NCBI GenBank assembly: GCA_016191985.1 | Contig: JACPVB010000029.1 | Coordinates: forward strand, 1-5,434 | Direction of reading: 5' to 3' | DNA: 5,434 nt | Source of the DNA: Chloroflexota bacterium | GTDB lineage: Bacteria; Chloroflexota; Anaerolineae; Anaerolineales; Villigracilaceae | Shown: positions 1 through 5,434 of the stretch, piece by piece | Numbering within the stretch: position 1 is the first letter of the stretch | How the letters are laid out: each line of letters starts with the position of its first letter | Program-made: the position numbers and the translations under genes | Notes under the pieces: generated by a model | Seen by the model: only the letters and a program-made list of their open reading frames with translations | Database searches by the model: none | Told to the model about the DNA's origin: nothing

Positions 1-275
1 ATGCCTGCATCCGCGGCTTCAAACATGGCGTCTGGAGCGAAGCGGGCAGGCACGAAAATGATGGTGGCGTTCGCGTCTGTGGCTTCCTTCGCCATCTTCA
101 CTGAATCAAAGACGGGCAGTTTTCCATCCAGAACCCATTCGCCGCCTTTACCGGGCGTCACACCGCCGACGACGTTGGTGACGTAAGCGACCATTTGGGT
201 GGTGTGAAATAAGCCTTCATTGCCTGTAATGCCTTGCACGATCAGGCGGGTGTTCTTGTCAACTAAGATGCTCAT
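1..275 (-). CDS. sucD: Succinyl-CoA synthetase alpha subunit, N-terminal part (runs off left edge)
   Basis: Translating the minus strand from the ATG at 275 gives 91 open codons to the window edge with no stop. The start MSILVDKNTR, then QGITGNEG (residues 14-21), VGGVTPGKGG (36-45) and LPVFDSV (53-59), closely match the N-terminal CoA-binding Rossmann domain of bacterial SucD. In this family the alpha subunit binds CoA and carries the phosphorylated catalytic histidine; that histidine lies in the C-terminal part outside the window. With SucC it interconverts succinyl-CoA and succinate in the TCA cycle, in the cytoplasm. The start is supported by AAGGA at 284-288, 8 nt upstream, and by family alignment. 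It lies 48 bp downstream of sucC in the same direction and is very probably co-transcribed with it. The family is usually about 290 residues, so roughly one third is visible. Confidence 0.96.
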   Translation of the reverse strand, partial: MSILVDKNTRLIVQGITGNEGLFHTTQMVAYVTNVVGGVTPGKGGEWVLDGKLPVFDSVKMAKEATDANATIIFVPARFAPDAMFEAADAG

Positions 276-283
276 ATTATTTT

Positions 284-288
284 TCCTT
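284..288 (-). promoter_or_regulatory. sucD ribosome binding site abutting a hairpin
   Basis: On the minus strand AAGGA sits 8 nt before the sucD ATG in an A/T-rich spacer. Its first two bases (287-288) are also the last two base pairs of the palindrome at 287-320. Folding of that hairpin in the mRNA could therefore affect ribosome access; this effect is inference. Confidence 0.7.
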
Positions 289-320
289 CGTAGGGCGACC
301 GTGAAGGCCGCCCCTACGAA
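287..320 (-). repeat. GC-rich imperfect palindrome between sucC and sucD (interspersed-repeat-like)
   Basis: The left arm at 287-300 and right arm at 306-320 pair over 14 positions with one bulged base, one G-U wobble and a 5-nt loop (301-305). On the minus strand the arms read TTCGTAGGGGCGGCC and GGTCGCCCTACGAA. The element fills most of the 48-bp sucC-sucD spacer. It has no T-run on the minus strand after the stem, so it is unlikely to be a terminator, and it would be transcribed inside the sucCD mRNA. The GTAGGGGCGGCC-type sequence resembles short palindromic repeats scattered between genes in several bacterial genomes. I infer that origin from memory; only one copy is visible here. Confidence 0.7.
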
Positions 321-323
321 TGG

Positions 324-1460
324 TTATCCTTTCTTCGCGGCTTCTACAGATTTCTTCGCCGCGTCGGCGAGGGTTTCTGCGGTAATCATATTTGCATTTT
401 CGAGCAGGCGGCGTCCTTCTTCGGCATTTGTGCCAACCAGGCGAACCACCATCGGGACTTTCGGTTTCACTTCGTCCATTGCAGTGAGGATGCCGCGCGC
501 AACTTCGTCACAGCGAGTGATGCCGCCGAAAATGTTGAACAGAACGGCTTTCACATTCGGGTCGGTGAGGATGATGCGCATGGCTGCGGCAACTTTCTCC
601 GAGCCTGCGCCGCCGCCTACATCGAGGAAGTTGGCTGGTTCACCGCCGAAGAGTTTGATCACGTCCATGCTGGTCATGGCCAATCCCGCGCCGTTGACCA
701 TACAGCCGATGTTGCCATCCAGTTTGATGAAGGAGAGTCCATACTTGCGGGCTTCCACCTCCGAGGGGGCGTCTTCGTCTGTATCGCGCATTTCTGCAAG
801 TTCAGGGTGGCGGAATAGGGCGTTATCGTCGATCATCATCTTGCCATCGAGCGCGATCAACTTCTTTTCCTTTGTGATCACCAGCGGGTTGATCTCGGCC
901 AGGGAGGCGTCCGTGTTTTGATAGACATTCCATAACCCCATTGCGATCTTCACAAAGTCTTTCCAGTAATCGCGGGGTAGGTCAATGGCAACAGCCACAT
1001 CCCGCGCCTGGTATTCACGCAATCCCAGCAGTGGGTCAATGTGAATCTTGACGATCTTTTCAGGGGTCTTGGCGGCTACTTCTTCAATGTCGATGCCGCC
1101 CGCAGCGGAAGCGATCATGACGGGCTTCTTGGCGGAACGGTCATCGGTGATGGCGAAGTAGATTTCCTGGTCTATGGCGGAGGCTTCATCGACAAGCACT
1201 TTGCGAACGGGCAGGCCTTTGATGTCCATACCCAGGATTTGAGTGGCAAGTTGTTCGGCCTCAGCAGGGTCTTTGGCGAGCTTTACGCCGCCTGCTTTGC
1301 CGCGGCCGCCCACCAGCACTTGTGATTTAATGACAACGCGGCCACCAAGCTCTTCCGCAATTTGCTTTGCTTCCTGAGCGGTAGCCGCAACCCTTCCCTT
1401 CGGGATCGGGATGCCATATTTTGAGAAAATTGTTTTTGATTGGTATTCGTGGAGTTTCAT
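324..1460 (-). CDS. sucC: Succinyl-CoA synthetase (ADP-forming type) beta subunit
   Basis: The product has 378 residues, close to the family's usual 385-400, and matches E. coli SucC throughout. An N-terminal ATP-grasp region (about 1-220) contains MKLHEYQSK, K45, the glycine-rich VGGRGKAGGV (50-59), LAEINPLVI (187-195) with E189 and N191, and LDGK (204-207) with D205, the usual nucleotide and magnesium ligands. The C-terminal ligase/CoA domain has GNIGCMVNGAGLAM (249-262), GGEPANFLDVGGGA (272-285), FNIFGGITRCDEVA (308-321) and VRLVGTNAEEG (339-349). Pro20 aligns with E. coli Pro20, which I recall as being in the nucleotide-specificity region, so ATP use is plausible but unproven. The beta subunit binds nucleotide and succinate and works with SucD in the TCA cycle. 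An in-frame ATG at 1521-1523 would add 21 residues, but the family N-terminus and the GAGGGAG site at 1465-1471 fix the start at 1460. No key residue appears missing. Confidence 0.97.
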   Translation of the reverse strand: MKLHEYQSKTIFSKYGIPIPKGRVAATAQEAKQIAEELGGRVVIKSQVLVGGRGKAGGVKLAKDPAEAEQLATQILGMDIKGLPVRKVLVDEASAIDQEIYFAITDDRSAKKPVMIASAAGGIDIEEVAAKTPEKIVKIHIDPLLGLREYQARDVAVAIDLPRDYWKDFVKIAMGLWNVYQNTDASLAEINPLVITKEKKLIALDGKMMIDDNALFRHPELAEMRDTDEDAPSEVEARKYGLSFIKLDGNIGCMVNGAGLAMTSMDVIKLFGGEPANFLDVGGGAGSEKVAAAMRIILTDPNVKAVLFNIFGGITRCDEVARGILTAMDEVKPKVPMVVRLVGTNAEEGRRLLENANMITAETLADAAKKSVEAAKKG

Positions 1461-1464
1461 TAGT

Positions 1465-1477
1465 CTCCCTCGGAGGG
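1465..1477 (-). promoter_or_regulatory. sucC ribosome binding site within a small hairpin
   Basis: GAGGGAG on the minus strand (1465-1471) lies 4 nt before the ATG at 1460 and decides the start. The preceding bases are complementary: CCCT (1474-1477) can pair with AGGG (1467-1470) around a CCG loop, with an alternative CTCC/GGAG register. Either would occlude the site. The stem is only 4 bp, so it is probably weak by itself. Confidence 0.65.
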
Positions 1478-1564
1478 TAGTTTTTTTATCGCTTCTCGCC
1501 TGACTTATTAGAATTAGTTGCAAAAATTACGGGCAAACATTAAGTTTTGGCTTATTAAACCATG

Positions 1565-1585
1565 CGATACTTTTTAAAAGCATCG
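1565..1585. promoter_or_regulatory. Inverted repeat at the predicted sucC transcription start (candidate operator or 5' hairpin)
   Basis: The plus strand has CGATAC (1565-1570), an A/T-rich centre, then GCATCG (1580-1585). The arms are symmetric apart from one A/G difference, and the T-run and A-run inside extend the symmetry to about 10 bp per arm around position 1575. The element begins 2 bp downstream of the -10 box at 1588-1593 and spans the expected start site near 1581. A repressor bound here would block initiation; alternatively it forms a 5' stem in the mRNA. No known regulator is recognised. Confidence 0.45.
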
Positions 1586-1587
1586 GC

Positions 1588-1615
1588 ATTATACCACCAT
1601 AAAAATTTGCGACAA
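1588..1615 (-). promoter_or_regulatory. Probable sigma-70-type promoter for sucCD
   Basis: On the minus strand a consensus TATAAT (1588-1593) is preceded by TG one base upstream, giving an extended -10 (TGGTATAAT). A partial -35, TTGTCG (1610-1615, four of six consensus bases), lies 16 bp upstream. Initiation would be near 1581, giving a leader of about 120 nt before the sucC ATG. The promoter lies downstream of the terminator at 1727-1762, so sucCD should be transcribed independently of the membrane-protein gene. Confidence 0.8.
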
Positions 1616-1636
1616 TCAGTAGATTACGATTTTGGA

Positions 1637-1694
1637 TTCCATCAGCTCACCTGCCCTGTGGGTGCTGATGGAAATTTTGGGCAGCAAGCTGCCC
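1637..1694. repeat. Two adjacent hairpins of unknown role between terminator and sucC promoter
   Basis: Hairpin A has perfect 10-bp arms, TTCCATCAGC (1637-1646) and GCTGATGGAA (1664-1673), with a further 3 bp possible beyond a 2-nt bulge. Hairpin B pairs GGGCAG (1679-1684) with CTGCCC (1689-1694) around CAAG. The loop of A also contains CTGCCC (1651-1656), which could pair with the left arm of B. Neither has a clean T-run on the minus strand. They lie upstream of the sucC promoter and beyond the previous gene's terminator, so they are probably untranscribed or reached only by readthrough. A degraded intergenic repeat is my best guess. Confidence 0.55.
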
Positions 1695-1726
1695 GACTCC
1701 AGAGTGTTTCGTGAAATACTGACAAT

Positions 1727-1762
1727 AAAAAATCCCGTGAGTTTAATCACCCACGGGATTTT
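1727..1762 (-). terminator. Rho-independent terminator of the membrane-protein gene
   Basis: On the minus strand, 7 nt after the stop codon, AAAATCCCGTG (1752-1762) pairs perfectly with CACGGGATTTT (1729-1739) over 11 bp around a 12-nt loop. The stem runs into six Ts (1727-1732) followed by A-T-T. In the opposite direction the T-run is only four bases, so termination there would be weaker. This separates the upstream gene from sucCD. Confidence 0.9.
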
Positions 1763-1769
1763 ACGTTTC

Positions 1770-4700
1770 TTATTGCGGCAGTGTAAATCTCAAGATGCGG
1801 TTGAACGCTCCGTCCGTCACCCAGACGTGGCCTTCAGCGTCCACTGCGATGCCGGAGGTAAGCCCGAAGTTCGCGAGGGTCTCACCATATTCACCCCAGG
1901 TACGCACCACTTCTCCCTGTTGGTTGAATTCGATCACACGATACCCGTCGGGGTCTGTGACGAAAACATGCAGATTGTCGTCCACGGCGATGAATGGTTT
2001 GTTATCGAGCGATTGCCCGAACCAGCCAAACACGTCCCATTGCTTGTCGGGGGTGAATGTCAGGGCGTCTTCCACTTCAACAGGGATGAATGTTTGTATG
2101 CGCTGGTTCCAGGTATCCACAACGTAGACGGTGCCGTTTTTATCGATTGCGATGCCGACAGGCTCATCGAATTGACCGGGTTCAAAGCCTGCGCTGCCAA
2201 ACTGCGTGATGAAGTTCCCGTCCGCATCAAACACGACGATGCGCTTGTTCCCGGTATCTGTGACATATACCCGCCCCTCGGCATCCACCGCCAGTCCGCG
2301 CGGGCCGTAGAATGATTCGGGGGTTTCGCCCTGCCCGAAGATTCCCCAGGTTTTGATAAACCTGCCCGTTGCACTGAATTTTTCAATACGGTGATTCCAT
2401 GTATCGGTCACATATACCGAGCCATCCGGTCCAACTGCAACGCCCCAGGGTTCGTTGAAGGTTCCCTCTCCAATCGGGGTGCCGACTCCATCCGCAAAGG
2501 TTCCCCATTCGTGCAGAACCTTCCCTTCCAAATCGAGGTGCAGGATGCGATGGTTGCGTGAATCGGCAACATAGATTGTGCCATCTGGGGCGAAGGCCAG
2601 CGAGCGCGGCGCATTTAAAGTCACCGGGTTGGCTTGGTTTGCATCGAAGGCCAGATCCGCGGTCAGCGAGATGAATTTACCTTCGGTTGGGTCTTCCAAG
2701 AGTTCGGTGGAAGTTGGGGCAACGCCATAATTCCAAATTTGCGAAGCCACGTCCTGGCGGATGTAAAGCCTCATTTTATCGGCCGGCTGCCAGGTGGCAA
2801 CGGTCAAATCCTGGCGTCCCAGGGCTTGTGCGTACAACGTGTAATCACGGTTAAGCCAGATTTGGATGATGCCTGCGCGAATATCCGGGTTGGTGAACCC
2901 CTCGCAGAATCTGGTGTAATCTTTCGACTTGCGCAATTTCAGGAAGCTCATTACCCCGCTGCAGGCGTAATCTTCAGGGAAGGGGGTATTGGGGTCACGG
3001 TCATTGACCAGGTTGAAATAATCCTGCATCGGCCACCACATGCGGATGTAATCCACGCGGTAATAACCGGGGCCAATGGCTGGCTCGATCTTGTCGAAAT
3101 TCTTTTCGTCCACAATGATGACAACCGAATCACGGAGAGAGCGGGTGGGCTGGTCAAAGGAACGCTGGTTGGTGAAATCACGCAGGTACCAAACAAAAGG
3201 CCAGGAGACGCCCGTGTCCGGTGCGCTGGCATCGTAGGCAATGGCTACGCCCAAGCCGCCCGTGGTGCGCTCGGATATTTCCTCGGCCTGCCGCATGATA
3301 TCTTTGATGCCTGTGGCGCCGTGGGCATAGACCAGAAATTCAGTCGCTTCATCATAGGTGATGTAGGATGCACGGAATGAAGCGCGGATTGTGAGGACTG
3401 CCAGGAAGGCGGAGAAAATCAACACGAACACACGCCCCATCTCTTTTAATGTCCACTCTCTGAGGAGATAAACCAGGCCGCCGCCGCTTAGGAGGGTAAT
3501 AATCAACGGTAAAAGGAAAGCGCTGGTTGCTTGCAGTTGTTCAAGCTCTTGTCCCTGGAAGGGGCGGACTGCCCCATTGAGGGCCAGCACTGTGCCTGCC
3601 GTGCTGGCAATGAAAACTACCAGAGCGGAAATGGTGAGCAGGATGCGTTGTTCTTTTAACTTGTTCCAGTCGGTTTTTTCGATCACCTGTCCCAGCGCCC
3701 AGCCTGTGATGAGGATCATGGGCAGCGCGATGTGATAGGTGAGCCAGGGCATTCTTTCGCCTGCATAGGAGAACGCGACCATGCTAATTACACTCCACCA
3801 AACCAAAAGGCTAAAGGTGTTGGGGAAGTTTCTTTCTTCGGTATTTGTTTCATCTTCAAGCAGGTTGGTGACTTCTTCGTCCCGTATTTCACTGGACGGG
3901 TCAGCGACTGCATCCTGCTCCTCTTCAACCGTAGGTTTGAGGGCTGGTTTTCTTCTTAGCCCGATCATGATTGCAAAGATGAAACCCAGGGCGGGCAGGA
4001 ATTCATAAATTGGAATTTGGACGAGCAGATAGTAATACCAGGGCTGGCTGCCCCGTTCCACATCCTGCTGGACGATCCAATATCCGAGGGAACCGATTGC
4101 GCCGGTGAAGAAACCGCTGCTGTTTGTAAAGACGGTGGTATACAAAATGGTAAACGGAACCCAAAAGACGAGGGCGGTTTGCAGCCATTTTCCCCGGTTC
4201 CATAAGAGACCGACCGCAATTGCAATAACGAACATCAAAAGCAGGAAGCCGCCAATCACAAGGATGGAGCGCATATCTGAACCCAGCGCCTGCACTTCGG
4301 GTACAGAGGTTGGAATGGATACGTTGAGGGTCTTTTCAAAAAATTTAACCAGGAAGGCGGATAGCTGCGGCAGGACAATTGTTCCCGTAACCATGAGCAT
4401 GTCAAAGGATCGTTCGTTGCGGATGCGTTCCCAGCCATATCCTCGAATGAGGAAGACCGCCGTGACGACGAGCGCGACCAGAGCGGCCGCAGCGAGGATC
4501 AATGTCAGGGACGGTGCGGCAGATTCGGGCGGGGCGAGAGGCGAAGCTTCCTCCGTTGGGTTGCTTGGCATGGCGGTCTCTGTCCCTGAGAGGGTCTGCG
4601 CGTCGCGGGTGTAAAGTCCATAGACTGCGGCGGCGCCCACGAGCAGAACGGTCACACCAAGACCGATGATGAAGGTGCGATATTCCTTTTCTGCATCTTT

Positions 4701-5336
4701 CCACGGGCGGCGTGTAACTTGTACGATGAAATAAATGGCGAGGAAGATCAGCGCTTCAGCAGTATAGATAAAGGAGGTTTCCTTTGAAACATAATGAAGC
4801 GCGAGGGCGGCTGCCAGCATCAGGAGATATTTTTTGCCGCCAACTTCAAGGTGCCGAAGGATGGCATACAACATGAGAATACCGGAGAAGCCGACGTACG
4901 ACTCGTTGCGAACGTAGCGACCGTAGTAAAGCATATAGGGTGAAATGACCAGCAGGAAGCCAGCAATCAATGCGCCCCATTTGCCGAGGTAGCGCCGCCA
5001 GTACCAGACCATCCAAACGATGGCGATGCTGAATAATGCGGCGGGGATACGCGATGTAAAATCGCTCGCGCCAAACAGGAAATAGCTAAGCGCAACGATA
5101 TGGAATTGGAAAGGCCCGTGCATCATGGGGGAGTGTTCGTAGCCCTGTCCGCGGTATAGAAGCCATGAGAAATAGGTATGCAAACTTTCATCATGACTCA
5201 TCACGCGTTCGCCAAGGTTGTAAAAGCGGGTGGCGATTGCCAGCAAAATAATGACCGCAAAAATTGCGATCTCATTGGTTAGCGCGGGTAGGAGGGGATG
5301 AATGGGGCGTTCGAGCCAGTTTCGTTTTTGATCCAT
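1770..5336 (-). CDS. Large GT-C-like membrane protein (TIGR03663/Agl23-like) with C-terminal NHL-repeat propeller
   Basis: This 1188-residue protein begins with a short positively charged tail, then about 16-18 hydrophobic segments between residues 22 and 650. HDES (48-51, with a DE dipeptide), MHGP (72-75), GRYVRNES (139-146) and AGERMPWL (525-532) fit the TIGR03663 family, related at its N-terminus to dolichyl-phosphate-mannose protein mannosyltransferases (GT39/PMT, GT-C fold). In such enzymes the first outer-loop acidic residues serve catalysis on a lipid-linked sugar. Two low-complexity linkers interrupt the membrane part: a Pro/Ala/Glu/Ser-rich one at 246-275 and a strongly acidic one at 463-503. 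Residues 651-905 look extracytoplasmic, with WPFVWYLRDF (712-721) and the only two cysteines, C792 and C811. Residues 906-1188 hold about six NHL repeats with YVxDxxNxRI cores near 922, 975, 1024 and 1071, a degenerate one near 1125 and a last near 1172. The start is supported by AAAGGTGA just upstream. A role in cell-surface or lipid-linked glycan synthesis is inference; substrate unknown. Confidence 0.85.
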   Translation of the reverse strand: MDQKRNWLERPIHPLLPALTNEIAIFAVIILLAIATRFYNLGERVMSHDESLHTYFSWLLYRGQGYEHSPMMHGPFQFHIVALSYFLFGASDFTSRIPAALFSIAIVWMVWYWRRYLGKWGALIAGFLLVISPYMLYYGRYVRNESYVGFSGILMLYAILRHLEVGGKKYLLMLAAALALHYVSKETSFIYTAEALIFLAIYFIVQVTRRPWKDAEKEYRTFIIGLGVTVLLVGAAAVYGLYTRDAQTLSGTETAMPSNPTEEASPLAPPESAAPSLTLILAAAALVALVVTAVFLIRGYGWERIRNERSFDMLMVTGTIVLPQLSAFLVKFFEKTLNVSIPTSVPEVQALGSDMRSILVIGGFLLLMFVIAIAVGLLWNRGKWLQTALVFWVPFTILYTTVFTNSSGFFTGAIGSLGYWIVQQDVERGSQPWYYYLLVQIPIYEFLPALGFIFAIMIGLRRKPALKPTVEEEQDAVADPSSEIRDEEVTNLLEDETNTEERNFPNTFSLLVWWSVISMVAFSYAGERMPWLTYHIALPMILITGWALGQVIEKTDWNKLKEQRILLTISALVVFIASTAGTVLALNGAVRPFQGQELEQLQATSAFLLPLIITLLSGGGLVYLLREWTLKEMGRVFVLIFSAFLAVLTIRASFRASYITYDEATEFLVYAHGATGIKDIMRQAEEISERTTGGLGVAIAYDASAPDTGVSWPFVWYLRDFTNQRSFDQPTRSLRDSVVIIVDEKNFDKIEPAIGPGYYRVDYIRMWWPMQDYFNLVNDRDPNTPFPEDYACSGVMSFLKLRKSKDYTRFCEGFTNPDIRAGIIQIWLNRDYTLYAQALGRQDLTVATWQPADKMRLYIRQDVASQIWNYGVAPTSTELLEDPTEGKFISLTADLAFDANQANPVTLNAPRSLAFAPDGTIYVADSRNHRILHLDLEGKVLHEWGTFADGVGTPIGEGTFNEPWGVAVGPDGSVYVTDTWNHRIEKFSATGRFIKTWGIFGQGETPESFYGPRGLAVDAEGRVYVTDTGNKRIVVFDADGNFITQFGSAGFEPGQFDEPVGIAIDKNGTVYVVDTWNQRIQTFIPVEVEDALTFTPDKQWDVFGWFGQSLDNKPFIAVDDNLHVFVTDPDGYRVIEFNQQGEVVRTWGEYGETLANFGLTSGIAVDAEGHVWVTDGAFNRILRFTLPQ

Positions 5337-5343
5337 TGAGGTT

Positions 5344-5359
5344 CACCTTTGATAAAGTG
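5344..5359 (-). promoter_or_regulatory. Ribosome binding site of the membrane-protein gene within a small hairpin
   Basis: The minus strand carries AAAGGTGA (5343-5350), 6 nt before the ATG at 5336, which supports that start. Just upstream CACTTT (5354-5359) can pair with AAAGGTG (5344-5350) around a 3-nt loop with one bulged G, covering the site. The stem is short, and any regulatory role is inference. Confidence 0.6.
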
Positions 5360-5419
5360 GGCTGTGCAGTCAATATGAAGCAAATGATATTAGCAGAAGT
5401 TTAGTGCCATGTTAGAAGG

Positions 5420-5428
5420 ATTATAACA
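5420..5428 (-). promoter_or_regulatory. Probable extended -10 promoter element for the membrane-protein gene
   Basis: The minus strand reads TGTTATAAT, a perfect TG-n-TATAAT extended -10, about 84 bp upstream of the ATG. Initiation would be near 5413, giving a leader of about 77 nt. Any -35 would fall beyond the right edge and cannot be checked. A second, weaker TGCTAATAT element lies closer to the gene, within 5385-5396, and could be an alternative. Confidence 0.6.
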
Positions 5429-5434
5429 GGTGTG

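Noticed and set aside
287..320. Terminator between sucC and sucD
   Set aside because: The stem is followed on the minus strand by GGAAAAATAAT, not a T-run, and sucD must be expressed with sucC.
220..921. Plus-strand open frame of 233 codons
   Set aside because: It is antisense to sucC and the start of sucD, both certain by similarity; its composition is that of a reverse-strand shadow.
1461..1523. N-terminal extension of SucC from the ATG at 1521-1523
   Set aside because: The 21 added residues do not match the family, and MKLHEYQSK at 1460 with a good ribosome site is the conserved start.
1461..1580. Riboswitch or upstream reading frame in the sucC leader
   Set aside because: Only very short frames without ribosome sites are present (for example an 8-codon one near 1510-1545), and no known riboswitch core is recognisable.
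1632..2315. Long plus-strand open frame of 227 codons
   Set aside because: It lies mostly antisense to the NHL-repeat region of the membrane protein, shows no recognisable family, and overlaps the terminator and hairpins. The minus-strand frame is clearly the coding one.
1773..2621. Tandem DNA repeat or CRISPR-like array
   Set aside because: The periodicity is at protein level, from NHL repeats; the nucleotide sequences have diverged and there are no identical repeats with spacers.
2634..3380. Plus-strand open frame of 248 codons
   Set aside because: It is antisense to the extracytoplasmic domain of the membrane protein, with no family resemblance and no convincing ribosome site.

Overview
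The window holds two complete genes and one partial gene, all on the minus strand. In transcription order they are a very large membrane protein (1770-5336), succinyl-CoA synthetase beta subunit sucC (324-1460), and the first 91 codons of the alpha subunit sucD (1-275, running off the left edge). Base composition is moderate and the proteins look bacterial. The large protein resembles the TIGR03663/Agl23 GT-C membrane family, which is known mainly from Chloroflexota and archaea. Together with the E. coli-like SucC and bacterial-type promoters and terminators, this suggests a Chloroflexota bacterium, perhaps an Anaerolineae member. That placement is inference from family distribution, not from a marker gene.

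From right to left: 5337-5434 is the leader of the membrane-protein gene, with a consensus extended -10 element at the window edge. The 1188-residue product joins an N-terminal polytopic glycosyltransferase-like region (DE and HGP motifs), an extracytoplasmic domain, and a C-terminal propeller of about six NHL repeats. A strong intrinsic terminator follows 7 nt after its stop codon. The 309-bp gap at 1461-1769 then holds a pair of hairpins of unknown role, an extended -10 promoter for sucCD, an inverted repeat at the predicted transcription start, and a leader of roughly 120 nt ending in a Shine-Dalgarno site that can fold into a small hairpin.

sucC and sucD form one transcription unit separated by 48 bp, most of it a GC-rich imperfect palindrome resembling a short interspersed repeat. 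Their products form the TCA-cycle enzyme that interconverts succinyl-CoA and succinate with nucleoside triphosphate formation. The membrane protein is insulated from them by the terminator and a separate promoter, so no functional link is implied. I found no CRISPR array, transposase, tRNA or rRNA, and no defence system. The most notable items are the GT-C/NHL fusion and the small palindromic elements around sucCD.
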